Shown in pieces: positions 37,101 through 52,100 of a stretch of 64,000 bases of DNA; positions within the stretch are counted from its first letter, which is position 1, and every line of letters begins with the position of its first letter. The notes beneath the pieces were generated by a model. The model worked only from the letters and a program-made list of their open reading frames with translations, was not told where the DNA came from and did not search any database. The translations under genes were made by a program, and so were the position numbers. Source of the DNA: Gyrodactylus bullatarudis (lineage: Eukaryota > Platyhelminthes > Monogenea > Gyrodactylidea > Gyrodactylidae). The stretch lies in contig SSNU01000173.1 in NCBI GenBank assembly GCA_012064415.1, positions 62,001 through 126,000 on the forward strand, given 5' to 3'.

Positions 37101-40100
37101 TAAACTGTATTTTTGACTACCACTATAATCTTTCTTACATTTTAATTATCTTCTGATATAAAAAGGTGTTCAATCGAGTTGTGAAGCCTCTCTATCCGAG
37201 GTCAAGGTGTTTTGATACAAACTATCGAACGATTATCGTCCAGAAGAGGAAGAAACCCGAAGAGAAAATCAACCAGGTCAAAGAAAGAGTTATCTCGTAT
37301 TTTGGAAATGGTAGGTTCTAACTGGGCTCTATTAGAGTAACTGTTTTTATTTTATCCCAGATCAGCAAAGATGTTTAGATAGTCAAGTACCTTCCTCAGT
37401 GGATGAGACGCTTGTAACCTGAACTCTCTTCAATTTTACTTAGAATTATTAGTATTCCTTTTGGTCCAGATCTGAGAAACCATTCAAAATTAAATAAAAA
37501 TTAAAACCAATCAGATGACCTGTAGAAAAATCAAACTTGAAAAACCTGAAATTAATCATCTGCTAAATCAATAATTCATAAAAGTCTTATTCTCTTTCTG
37601 TACAATTTCGATTTGACCAATATTTCCAATATAGATGGTATCCTTTGTATCAATTTCAAGAGACCCACTATTTATTCTTTTCCCAAAATGATTTTGACCC
37701 TTAATTATCTTGGCATTTTAAAAGTCGAAAATGTGTCCCTCCCCTGTGTGTTCCATTAGTTTGGAATTTTAATTACCCATGAGAACATCTCAGTGTTATT
37801 CATTAGTCCTACACTCAAAAGATCTACCCGTCTGTCCTACATACTTCAAAAATCAATAGAGTACCCACCTTTTCCTTGCATCCGATATTTTATTTTTATT
37901 TTATTTACAGAGAATGAAATGATTAAATCTCGTCGTAGAGTTTACTCCACCAACCTCTCGACGAAACAGGCCAACTTGGACCATCTCTCAGTTAATCAAA
38001 GCAACTCAACCTGTTCATCTCCGCACAAGTCAAACTGTCAAATTCAACGTCTAGAACCTTTTGACTTTTACAAGTATTTCACTCACGATTGTCCCAATCA
38101 AGTATCTCGAAGATGTTCCTTCTCTGAGGTCTACAACTCTATCAATACTATTGCTTGTCGGAAGGATAAATTAAAACTAGAGAATTGTCCATCGAGTTCT
38201 GTGACCAATCCTCAAATAACCCATGGAATTAGCTCTATGCACTTTTGTAACCTTTCTAATGATCGATCCAGGTAAATAATCGGATTAAAATACAAGAAGC
38301 GTTCTTGATTCATAAAAATATTTTTTTATTCAATTTCAGGGCCATTCTAGAGGCAGCCCAATGGCACAACTCCTTGTCCCAGTTGACACTTCGGGATAAT
38401 GAACTATTCAAGATGCAAGACGAATGTCGAACAAATTCACGAATGTTCTCTTTAACTTCGAAGAATGATGAGTACTTGAGTTCCATGAGTTATGTCAATA
38501 AAATCAACAATTTGCAACTGCAGACAAATTCCAGCTGGAAGCGTTCCTATGACTATCACTTGAAGTTGGAGAAGAATACATTCCAATCAGAAATACGTAG
38601 ATGGGCTCATGTCAAGAATATTGGTGAGTGTCCCTAAAAACCACACTTGAATATAATAAGTTGATTTTTCCTCATTTTGATTACACTCAGATTGAGTACA
38701 GCCATTATTGTTTAAAATTCAACTTAAACTTGACTAAGCTTACTGGAAACTAACTCATAAGTCATTTACTCAAAAATTTATTGCGGAAATTTCCAGTGGG
38801 CACGATAAAATAACTGAGACTCTTCAATTTCAGTGCATCTAACCTTGTAATGGCCCCCTCTCCTGGACCGTGCTTGTAATTTCCATTCAAAAGTTATGAC
38901 TGATAAACTATTTTAAATGAAAAAATCTTGTTTATTATTCGGGTAAATGTACTGCAATATTGATCAATAAGATAAACAGAAAAATACGCGTAATTATTAT
39001 AATTACTTGATCATTTTTCAACCTTATTCTATCCAAAATTATAATTTACATAATAAAATGGTAGTACAGATGTACTTGCAGAAAAAATATTATCTTGCAA
39101 ACTCTATTGATTTGAAATCACCTTTTTGAAAAAAAAAAAACTTTCTAGACACTAATGGAAACAGCATCCAGTCACAACACTTGAAGTTGCCTTTCCAAAA
39201 CCTGTTACCCTACGTGTCCAGTGTCCAGCCTCGGATAAACATGTCCCTCGTATGGACAGAATATTTCAGTTTCCTCCGGCTCTATCGAAAGATTCAAAAC
39301 CTCATCAACACTGAGCACAACGGACAATTTGACGAGGAGGCCCAAGCTAAGTACAAGGCCACTCTTAAAGAGTCCATTGAAAAGCTAAAAAATTCAATCA
39401 CAGATGCCTATGCAAATCGTACTTCGTACTATCTCGATGATCGGATTCTACCTCCAGACCATGAACTCCATCAAATTGGTATGTCATTCCCCCTTCAACT
39501 AGTAAAGAAGTCAGATTTTTAATTTCTACATGATAATAAAGAAATTAATCTGTAAGATTTTAGCTAGACCCTTTAATAATCTTCAATGTTGCATACAAAT
39601 CCTTGCTTGAATATCTTTTCATTCTATTTGAGAAAAGAAAAACTTCCAAGCTATGCTGAATCCCTTGATTTTTTCTCGGAAATCTATCATTTCCCATTAG
39701 TTATTGGGTTGGTTTTTGTTGTATGAATTAAATTCAAAAGATTCCACTGAATAGACAAGAAAGGGACCATTTAGAGAAATTAGAATCTAACCAATTCTCG
39801 TAGTATCGCATGCATTCTTACCTAATTGCATATATAGTCATTGATAACGGTTACATAATCCAAAAGTTTCTCGCTTATAAACTGACTTTCTCTATCTCAA
39901 GGATCAGTCAAGTTGTCTGGTGAATTTAAAACGATAATTTTGTTCCAATCAACTAACGGAAGCTTAAATTAATTTTGGCGCAAAAACCATCTTTTATTAA
40001 AAATTAGAATTTCAGAGAAATTAGTAAAACTGATAATTCACTTTCTTATTGGATACATTTGAAAATATGATGAATTTTTTATTAATAAATTTTTTTCCAA

Positions 40101-43100
40101 CAAGCAGAAAATCAACAGATCAAATCTGATCTCTATATTGGTAATGTTTAATCGTTAAAGTTAACAATTCATATTCCATTGCATTTCGTAACTTTATTCG
40201 CTGTTTTTCCTTTTGAATTTCGCCAAAATAACAATATTCTTCATGTATTTTATTCGTTTGCTATCTAAAAAATATTTTTAATCATCATTTCTCATTGCAT
40301 GTTTCAGTGTATTTTAATAAAACTTAACAAAATTTCATTTGTAACTTCAACTCATGAAAGTCCCAGAGATTTTCTTCTCATGAATACGTTGAATAAAAAT
40401 TTGACACAATTGTTCTTAGTTAAGGAGTTATCGATCTTTGAAGCTTTAGTAGATAGAGTTCAGGCGATTGTAATGTCACGTTTATCTATGACCCTGTGAA
40501 GTAGGTTCTAATCAAAAAGAGTTTACAATAACGACTTGCTTGAAGGGTTAAAAAGGATTGGTTTGCACTATTTGCTGTAAAGAAGAAATCCAATGAGTTT
40601 CATACATAGGGGAGTTGAATTTGCAAGTGAAATTTCCAGAGTGTTTGTTGTAAATCTTCATGTTTATTTTTTAATTTGGCTTAGATACAACCCTTTATTT
40701 ATCCTTTGTACATTTAGGAGTAGATTGGAAGTCTCTAAGCACGCCAGCATGCCTCCCAGTAACTACAGACTATTTCCCCGACGAACAAACCCTAAAGGAA
40801 ATATTCTTCAATGTTACCGAACATCAGATTATCACAGATAGGACCCTTTGCAATGAACTCAAAATAAATGAATTGTGCGTTACACTTGTTATATTTCTTT
40901 TAACATATTCTGATTAACTTTTAGTTACAACCTTGAAATTAGATTTGCTTTTCAAGTTCATATACTTTTGACACCATCTCTTACAGGTTACATGTTTTAA
41001 TTTTCATTCATTTCATTAGCAACGATAAAATCCCTGGTAGTCAATACATCCGAAGACCACTCACTGCGAAGCAAATATTCAAGGAAATGGTCTATCAGAG
41101 ATTATCTCATGTAACTCATCATTTCATAAGCTTTCAGTTTAATTTTCCTCTATTTCAAGAATTTTTTAAATAAGCCTAAAGATGTTACTTTAAATTTGAT
41201 AGGGCTTTCAAATTTGTCTGGATTTTTCCGATGCCAATCCCTCATCAGTTGACAAAGTTGTAAAGAGCCGTCAGACAAGTTCAGTCAGTATTAACATCAA
41301 TCCTGACCGAGGACAGCCCAAGAAGAATGAAAATATCTTTCTTATGAAAACAAGGGAGACCGTACGAAAGACATTGCCAAAAACTCAATCTCCCTTCAAC
41401 AGGGTTAACCGAAGAAATGAAAACATGCCAAGAGCATTGATTAGCTCAACCAGGGGCAATAAGAATGTTGTTAGTTATTATCATTATTCGTTACTGGGAA
41501 TTACTAGGAATAACAGGCTCAGAATTAGAAATGCAATTTAGCGAATACGTTTCATGTCCTTCAATTAACCCTTGAAGAGCCAGATAAATTTTTTTCAAGG
41601 GACATTGCTGAAATTGAAATTCTCCATGGTTTCAGAAACCAACTACTTTTATTAGTTTAGGAGATAATGGACCAAAAAAATTAACATTTTTATCTCAAGA
41701 GATGATCACATTTTCGAATTCTACGGGTATATTTATTTTTTTCTGATATTCTAAAATGGATTTTCAAAATAACGTTTATTATATTTAAACTAGTCATATT
41801 CAAGTTGTCTTAACTCCACAATAAATCAATTTATCAGATTGAGTCATAGTTCATTCGAGAGAATATTAGTTACTTTCTCAGAATTATGGTTTAAGAAAGT
41901 TAAAAATATGATCCAGATGGGGCATATAGGATTAGATACATTTGTAATTTTCTCTTTATTATTATTACAGAAATTCACCAGAAATGAAGAAACTACAATG
42001 AATCCAATTCTTAGCATATTCGCCAAAAATCAATCACGGCAATTGGGCATTGGCCTATCAATCTCAGATGGAAACAGTTCCTTTCATAATCTAACCAATC
42101 AGGTATGTTCTCTTGCTTCTCTTTCCGATTTGTCTCTACACTACCTGTTTCTAAATATTATCACAATTAATGTAGCTAGTCTATCATGTTTCAGCAATCG
42201 TATTTTCATTAAACCTGTCTCCTGTTATCGTATTTTCCGAGAGGAATAGAAATAATTTTAATTTGAATTGTACAAAAGAGTTAAGTAGAAGATTTTAATA
42301 TTACTTTCAAGTATAGTAATCTTTACATTATATTAAAAGTTATTAGAAGAAAAATATTTGAGTCTTGAATAATCAAAGTAAATTTCTTTTGAATCATTTT
42401 GAATAGAGCTAAATGAATCTGTAGCCAGGTTAATTGAACTTTGTATTTTAGAATTAATTTCTGCTAATAAATCGCTAGGCTCTACTCATTATTATCATTA
42501 ATTTTATGATTTTCAAAGTAAACTTTATAGCTTGTTAGGGAATCTCGAAGTCTAGTTTATAGAATCTACCCAGAAACAGGGTTATCAAGATTGCTTGGGG
42601 ATTTGGTTATTCTCAAGACTTCCTAGAGTTCCCAGATTCCCTGTAACAATCGATAACTTGAGGCCAGCTAGCTAAGAATTCTTGAGAATAAAGTTAGTTG
42701 ATATGAAGTTGGGAATCTATGATTTTTACAGAAATCTTGAGTTTTTTATCCAGAATTCGAATTTGTTAAAGATTTATTGGAATCCTACTCTTGTTGCCCA
42801 CTTTAACTTTAACTTATTTTTATTTATCAAATTTCAATTTGGCGACAAAATCCCATTTTTTGATTGATTAAATGAGATTTTCCAGGATCAAGATTAGATA
42901 ATAAAGCTGACTAGAGAGATTTTGAATTAATGAAATTTCATTGATTTTCAAGTAATGAAAATGATCAAAAAATTGAAATTCAGATCCCAAACGATAATAA
43001 GGCTATGCATCAGAAAAGATTCAGTTGAATTGATTTTCTTGTCTAATCTTGATCCTGAAAAACCTCTTTTGATCAACCTTCAGCTTTCAGATCAATAAAA

Positions 43101-46100
43101 ATTTTCCGTTCAAAGCTCGAAAAAATGGGATTTTGGCGCCAAATTGAAATTTTAAAAATGACCATATTCGAATTCTTGATGAAAAAATCGAGATTTCTGT
43201 AAAAATCATAGATTCCCAACTTCCTATCAATTAGCTTTATCATGGGTTTCTAGATTTCTTGTAACATATACATTTGATTTCTAATTTATCCTCATCAGAT
43301 TTCCTACCCTCATTTCTCATGATATAACCCATTTTCTCTCATAATCATACTAAAATAATAATTCATCAGTCCATGAGATCTCTTTCACCGAATCAGCAAA
43401 ATTTCAAACAAACAAGCTCTGGAACAAATCTCTTTTCTCGACAGATTTCTGCTATGCCAAATCTCACTTCTATGAGTGCACAATACACTGAAAATCACCA
43501 ACAATCTACAAATTCATCTGGCATCGATCTTGCCGATGATATGCACCATTTCACCACAGTAATTAATTATAACACAGCACAATTTAATAATTTATTTCCC
43601 ATGTTGTTTATTTAAAAAGGCGACCAGAAGTAGCATCTCTTCTCTTATATCTAGCCTAATGGTCTGACGAATAATAATGGAGAATTTTCTGAAATTTAAA
43701 CAGAATAATGAACACGTATCCCCTATCCAATCTATTGCTCAAACGAAGAGCCAATCAGATTGATTCGAAAGTTCTTACATTATTTCACCATCATCACGAA
43801 TAATTATTTACAACAGTATCAAGAGAAAATGATTATCGTTTCAACATTAATAAACCTTCCTTAGTTAAACTATAAACGATATAACGAATATATAAGACAC
43901 AGGAATGGAGTTTAAAACTATTTTTTGATCTCGTTAATTATAATTAATCATAATTTACTACCAAGTAGTAGTTCTTCAAGAAGGTATTTGGCATAAATTG
44001 ACTATAATACTGTTCGCTTCCTAAATGACTATGTTGTCTTTTGACTTGTACTGGTCTATCTGTAGAAAAAGAAAAGGAAGAGAAGGGTATTTTTTATTCT
44101 AATCCTAATCTTAATTTTCCTTCAAGTGATGAATTATATTATATAACTATAACATAATATAATCCTTATTTTTTAAAGAAATACTACACCCTTCGCTTCC
44201 TTTTCTTTTTATTCAGGCCAATAGACAATTTAGTCAGGTAGCAAGCGAATAACGTCATAGTCAATCTATTTATAAATGTGGAATTATAATTCTCTCACCT
44301 GGCTGTATTCAATCTGGTCGCCTTAAGGGGTTAAAAAATTTGCTAATTATGAATAATAATTATAATTAATAATATAGTCGAATACCATAAAGTTGAGCCT
44401 TGGAAGAATCTTCCACAAGATTACAATACTCGGTGACGAAATCTCTGTCAAAAGATATGAATACAAGTACGTTAATAAAATATGATGTTAAAACTTGGGT
44501 CTTTTTCTACTGAATCCGAAAATGTCATGTAACACTTTATTACTGGTATCTATATCTGTAAACATCTCCATTTGTAAAAAATTTTGGTATTTCTATCATA
44601 GCAGACATGATTTCAAATAGTTATTTTTAGAAGAATATTTTAAACAAACAAAGAAAGGTCTTACAAAATCAACTAAAAATACTGGATAAATTATAATAGT
44701 ATTATTATTATTTATTTCCAATCTATTCAAGAATATTCTATAATTCATTTTCAAAATCATGAAATAAAAAACGTTCTAAATATATTTTCTTCAAGCCTAA
44801 AATTATTTTCCGAGATAGTCAGAAATTTTTTAAACATAGAATTCGTGCTTAGAATTTCATAAACTTTGATTTTAAATTTTTTCGCCGACCACAGCTATTC
44901 ATTAAAAACATAGTTTTCTAACTCATATTTAACCCAGCTGAACATTTGCAAACTCCTCTTGACAAGATTAACAGGCTTTAATGAGAAAATCATGTAACTG
45001 TAAAACTTGATATTGCCTTGGCCTTGATTAGGATAAAACAATTTTATTTTCCCCGAACAATTTTCCATTCCATGATCAAAAATTGATGTTCGTACCGAGA
45101 AAAAATCTAAATGAAAATTTTTCATGTTCTGATATACAAGAATCCCATTTCCCCTAAAGTTATCAAATTTTACCTAATTTCCTAGGAATTTCATTCAACA
45201 TGTGAAAAAAGACTCAATATTTACTATAAGCCCTATTTGTATTCAAAATGTTGCAAAATAAATTCAAAAATTTTAATTTTGTCTTTTCTCGTAGTAAAAT
45301 TCATTGAAAAAATCCTGGCGCGTGTTCAAAACTTGTCCTTTCCAATCGAGATTTTGTATATTAGAACAGCCTCAAAAACGTATGGAAAAAATGCTTAGTT
45401 TTCAAATATCTTCAAAATTAGATTAAAGCTGGGAAAAGTTGAAAAATTTGGCCTACTCTACTATCGATAGTCTTCAACTGTAGATACCCAATCAGCGTGT
45501 CTTTAACTCTTTAGGTCTAAGAAAAAAATTGAGACCATCATCAATATATAATTTTTTTTTCCTTTAGAACTGATAAATCTGAGAAGCCAATTGAATATTC
45601 CTACTATCTAACAGTACCTGACTCAAACGAGTACACTTTGTTATCTGTGAAATTCCTTAATCGGAGTACGGCCACTTTCAACTGGAGCTACATTGATAAC
45701 TACATCCAGCATAGAGGCATTTCCGATGCCTTCCCTATGGTCACAGTATGTTGAATTTCCGATACAGCTTCATTCATAAAGTCTTGACCTGTTTCTCTCT
45801 AATCAGAGTCTAAAGTATTGGAGAAGTCGATTTGTCCTAGTGCCTGCCGCTGTGGGTCCTACCAAGCATCTCTTTGAGATGATTAAAGAGTCTGTCTCAT
45901 TCATTCATTCATTAACTTTTTTAATACAAACTAAAATTCCTTCATCTAGCTACTACACTCCTCCATCGTCTTCGAACCAGAAAAAGTTTGTTTATTGCGA
46001 TGTATATGAAGAGAAGACTGAGAAAGAACTCGAAGCCAGTCTCAAATCCTTCGTACACTTTATGGAGTTGATCAATCGTGTCAGAAAGAGTATGCGAAAG

Positions 46101-49100
46101 TTACCTCCAGGCCTTCCCTCAGTAAGTTGAACTTTACATTTTATATTTTAGTAAGATAAAAATTCGTCAAGATGTTCTGCATTGTTATACAAATCTCAAT
46201 TTTCTGAAAATAAATTCGAAAGAAAAATTTTTTTCGGCATTTTGCGCTAATTTTAATAGTGCTATTTGTTTGAAAAAATACTTGTAGTTTTGTGGCACCC
46301 ATGGCAGCAGAAAGTTATTACAATTTGCTTTTTTATTTTATCTTCTCAGATTCTAGAAGTCGTAGAGTAATGATCTTCGTATCAATCGAAAGCAAAAAAA
46401 GATTTCTCGTCCGAATTTACGATCGTTTAAGTTATGAGACTTTTCATTTCTATTTAACAAGTCTTTTTATCTTTAAATTCTCATTCTCAAGACTTTCGGT
46501 TAAAATATTTTCAATCGGTTCTAAATTTTGTAACGGTTCTAAATATATTTTATATATCTTTCAATAGACATAGAATCCAATTATCACTATCAAGTTTTGT
46601 CGATTTATAAAAGTGAAATCATAGAATTCCCAAATTCATTGAGAATATCTTTTGAATAAAATGATGAGATGCTCAACTCTGTTCAAAACATCCATTCTAA
46701 AACAAGTACATTAACCAATAAAAATAATACCTGGTAATTTCATCAGGTTGAGGACTTCTTAATAAAAGATTATTGAGTCTTTTGAGTGATACTTATTTTT
46801 CACTTTTCAGAGAAATAATTTTAGTGTCTTAAAAAAGTGTTTAAGGGAATATTTTCTGTTGTCCTGTTTCTGGTTATATTTTTTTGTCTTCTCCACTTAG
46901 TTACCCAATGGAAGAGGAAAAAAAACAATCACCTCATCAGAATTACCCATGTGATCATGGGCTTATTTGCTTCTTATGAATTCATCAAATAAATTTTCAT
47001 AATAACATTTGTAACACATCTGTACAAAATGTTATAATTTTTAATTTTAACATAGACATTTCATGAATCAAGTTTAAACAATCACTTGAGTCTGGAAGAT
47101 TTTAAATCGTATCATGCTATGAAACATTACATGAGTAAACGTCGGTCAATGGTAAATCCTGGTGTTTTACCTGTTAAAGACTATGATGTAAGCTGTCTTC
47201 ATGAACTATTATCTAATTCTAATCTAAATTTCTCTTTATTTCGCAATCTATTTTCTCCCATAACCATCGATAATTCCATGTAATAAACAACATGTTTCTT
47301 GTAACAATGCAGCTTGTCCAAATGTGATTCTGAACATACGAATCTGGTTTTTACTCCCTCATATTTTTTTCAGTCCTGAATCTGAGTGCCAACAAATACT
47401 TGAGGGTTTTTTAACACAAATAATTAAAATATCAACACCATTTTAACTGAGAACAAAGATAAGACTATTGATCCACGTCCATCAATAATTTGAAAAGTGC
47501 TAATATTTTGAGATATCTTCTCTAAAAATTCGTTATTCTTCAAAAATAATTTTCTAGGAACATTGAAGAATATAACCGGTTGAATATACAATGTATATTA
47601 ACTGTGTTCACCAATTTCATTTTCATATCAAGAGACAAGCTTCCATTAGAAAGAAATCTAGTCCTAGGTCTTTTACATTCGTCCGGTGATATAATTTCAT
47701 TGATCAACTAATTAAAAATTAATCAAAAAATTATCTAATCAAACTAATACCTCATCAATGATGAGTCATCATTAATTAAATTAAATGGTGAAAATGTTAC
47801 CATAGACCATGAATAATAACAAATGATTTATATACCTCTATTAAAAGCAAACAATGTCCCAGATTAAATGTAATATTAGACAAGTAACTACTAATAACCC
47901 TGGTATGCCTGTCAAGTCAACACAATGGGCGAATTTATGGCGTAAAAGGAAATCACAGCCATTAGCGAATCTAACATTGAATCATCTAAAGAATATAACC
48001 GAACAGCCACGATCGGCCCAGTCGACGCCGAAGCTTTCAAATGTAAAATTAGCAAATACTCAAGAGCCAACTTGTCACTCAGCGGCTAGCATCTTGGAGG
48101 CACCAAAGGTTCATCATCTTTCTCTCACCTGATTAATTTTTTCATTCTTTGGCATTATAACGACCTTTCTCCGCCCTACTTGCAGTTTCGTCCAGTTAAA
48201 ATAGATTATTATAGTTGAAAGCAGGCAGAAAAGTCCATCTATTGAAATTTAGCATTTAAAAAAACCAGTTAAATAATTTTGTATTAAATATTCACGTATA
48301 CTTACATATACGTCCGAAATTCCCATACAGTTATTCATCATCGTAATTATAAAAAGAATTTTTTAATTTAGAGAAATATTTCGCTAGGTCTTATGAATCT
48401 CTAATCCTGGTTCAATTAAATGATTATAAATATTTGTTTGATGAAATTTATGTTAATGAAATTGTAAAATTCTCGAAACACTTCCAATTGATGAAAAACC
48501 AAAAAAATTTCTCTATTAATGGGTGTAGAAAAGAAAAAATTAAAAATCAATTGGGCCAAGGTAACTGCAAATCATGTAAATGGTTCTTCTGAATGCATAG
48601 GTTAGGATCTTCATTCATGATTAGACCTCTCGGATTTTGAGGTCTATAAGTTTATCGTTGGGACATTTGAATAAAATTTTGAAATTTTCTTCCGTTGCTT
48701 GACAACCACATTGCTCTAGGTGCTTTTTTATTGAGGAACTCTTTCTATTGAGGTGTTCTTTTATCCTAACAGCTAGATGTCTTTGGGTTCTTCCTATGTA
48801 TTTGGCACCACATGTAGCCTGAAAGATGTAGATGAGATGTAGATTATACAGTCAGAGTCTGATCACTTTAACAAGTAAAAATCCAAAGGATAACAGCATA
48901 GATCTGTAGATAGAAAATAAAATCTAATACTTGGTGGCGATGAAGGAATCATCTAGAGGAATTTGAAGTCAAGTGAATAATTAGTGATAAAGCTTATATT
49001 TCACCGGATCTCGCCAGACTTTTACACCGGCTCGATATTTATAGAGAAAATAAAGAAAATGTACAAGTTCCTCTGATTGGTTATAATCTTATTGGCTATC

Positions 49101-52100
49101 CGTCTATCTCTTTTAATTTGATTTGATTGAAGAGTTTTTGGGCTTATGAAGAGTCCAAAAGTAAATCGACAACAACTGTTGTGGCAAGCAACTCATTTTA
49201 AAAATATTTTTCCTTGAACTCGGTCCTAATGGCGCTCTTGGCAAAGATTTTGGTATCCAGGAAATTTATTACCAATTCTAACTGAATTTTTGAGGATTTA
49301 TTCGTCAATAATTTTCGATAAAACTTTTTACAGGTCGTTTTATTAGGTATCATTCGTATCGGACATAATTTTTCTGCCTGCATCAAAAGCTATAATTGAG
49401 TATGAAGGTGAGAGTTTATTATTTTTACAAAAAACTTGGTAGTTTTCTCCTGATAGTCACGAACAAAATTATTTATGTAATGAGCCTAAAAGTTGCTTGA
49501 ATACTAAAGATTAGGCCTATTTTGAATTTATACTTTAACGTCTGTTCTCAAAATTTTTATTAACCCTTCAAGTCCCTACTTTCTCAAGCTATAATTCTGT
49601 TTTAAAGATACTGAAAAAAATTTATTGACCAGCTTTCTGAAAGAAGAATTAATATTCTTTCGCATGAATTATGACGATTTTTTTAAACTACTCACAGAAG
49701 TTGAAGAGAAAAAAGAAACAAACTTTTAGGATTCAAAAATGTGATCACCTTGAATTCATTCCTTGAAATAAAAAATGGCTATTTTTTGGGCCAATAACTC
49801 CTAAACTAAAGGTTGGTTTTTGTAAAAAAATTGCTTATTTGTTATCAGCGTATTCTGAAACCATAACAAAATTTCCTGTCTTAGCTATGTAACTTGAAAA
49901 AATTTTCTCTGGATTAATACAGTTCGAATAAACCCGTCATTTTTATGAAAAAAGTAAAATTTTCAATTCTTGGGTCATCTCCTTTCATGATAAATTATGA
50001 AAAATTTCATATGGCTCGATTGCCAACAATAATGACAAAGTTTTTTGAACTACTCTGACCAAATTCTTAATATTTTACCTAATGTAAACATATAATAATT
50101 CCTAATTTCGGCCAATTTTGGAAATTTTTTTATTCCAGCAACTTTTGGTCTCATGGATTCGAAAATTAATAACTCTTTTCCCGAATACCAGAGTTAATGA
50201 GTGTTTTACTAAAAATACTAAATTCTCATCTCTTCATTTCAAAGTTAGCTTTTCTCTATACTAACTCTATTGACTCACTAACTATGGGTCCCCCTGTATT
50301 TATATCTTTCACACTTTGTCGGTCTATTTTTCCTCATTAAAACTCACCCCCCCCACACACACAACATGCACCTAAATTAATTTATCGTGAACAAACATGA
50401 GAGAAGAACTTAATTTCACTGAATCTAACTAAATTTACTCCTAAAAAATCAATATCAAATTGATCCAAACATGTTTTTAATTTTTCACTTTTGTTTTTTT
50501 CTTTTACATTTACATACACTTGTAAGATTACACCCCTAACTGTTGCTTCTTTAGAATCATTTTACATTTGATCTGTCCAAAGTTGACACCATCTCAAGTG
50601 GCGGCCATAGCAACAATGAGAGTCTCTATACAATGAAAGACCCTTCGGAATTGACCAGAGCATCACCTCCTTTGAAAGTCATCTCTGCAATGATTGATCC
50701 AGAGTGAGTGATCCAACATCTTTAGATTATTAATCAGTTTTCGTAAAAACTCATCCAATATCCTTTGGAATTCATGGGGGATCACTTTTATTTCTTATCC
50801 TTGATGAAATAATTAGCAAAATTCAAATGAAGTTGAGCTTTTCTCATAACTCGATCTGTATTGGTCGATGAAAAATATCAAAAGTCACGGCTTTTGGGTT
50901 TCTTGCCTATTTCATTTCCATCACGCTTAATATTTTTCAATCAACTAAATCCAAAAGTTTAGAATAAATCTCTCTCCTTTATTCAGGTCAGGAATTCACT
51001 TGATAACCTCATCATCTGGCTTACCAAATCTAACATTTATGTCGTACTATGTAACCCTGTGGGTACAGATTCATTTCAAAGATATTGACACAATCAAAGA
51101 TTCTGTAAACTACCTTCAGAGTCTCCTTGAAAAAGGATGGATATGCCATGCTAGTGGAAATCCAAAGCATGAGTTCATCTTTGGTTCGTATCTGTACTGT
51201 TTCTTGAACCCGGAACAATCTACGATTGCCCAAGACTCTTCAAATGATATCTCCAGTGATTTACATTTACTTTATTCAATTAGTTTCAACTCCTACTCAA
51301 TTATAACAAGTTACACCTAAGACTTATTGAGTAAAAGAGATTAGAATTGACATTTTTTGCCTCTATAAAGTTCACGAAATTTTCTGATATTAATTTTGGA
51401 AACCGGTTAAAAAGAAGAAACTCTTTCACCGATTTAAGAAAAATCTCAAGTTCCAAATCTCGGGTGATTTCAAGATGAGAGTGAAATTATTATTCATTTT
51501 TCTGGATCACCAATAGACAAAAAAACCAATTGTCCCTATTCAATTTTTCAAGTTTTTTTTCGAATTTTGTCCCAAATTATTTTTTTTACCGCACAAACTA
51601 GAAAATTTGTAATCTGAACAAAGTAACTACCCTGATTCCGAATCTGAATTCCTTTTTGAGAGCCGACTTTTCATTCAAAAAATAGCAAATGTTAAATTGG
51701 CATTTATATTCTTAACTTCTCAAATCTACAGCTATTGTTTTACGATAAAAAGTTATTCTATTTCTTTCTTATGCCTCAGCAAATAGGTTTTCAAAAATAT
51801 ATCTTTCTAAATATATTCTCTGGTGGAATAATGGAACATGAAGGGTTAAATCGGTGAAAGTGTGCCTTTTGTACCGGTTTCAAGAAAATCTTGAGACCTT
51901 GATGGAAAAATGAGTTTTTTGTAAAATTATTAAATTCCAAAATTCATCGAGAATTGCTTCAGTTATCTTTTAACAATTTACACGGCCACAATCAGTAATA
52001 ATTTGAAAATATGCATTCCAATCTGGTCTCATATTCGTTTGAGTCAATCTTGATTCAATTTTTCTAGCTCTCACCATTCCAGCAAAATTTCCAAAAGACT

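Noticed and set aside
49198..49386. 62-codon minus-strand ORF near the Penelope fragment
   Set aside because: No recognisable RT or nuclease motif and no splice context. Probably chance.
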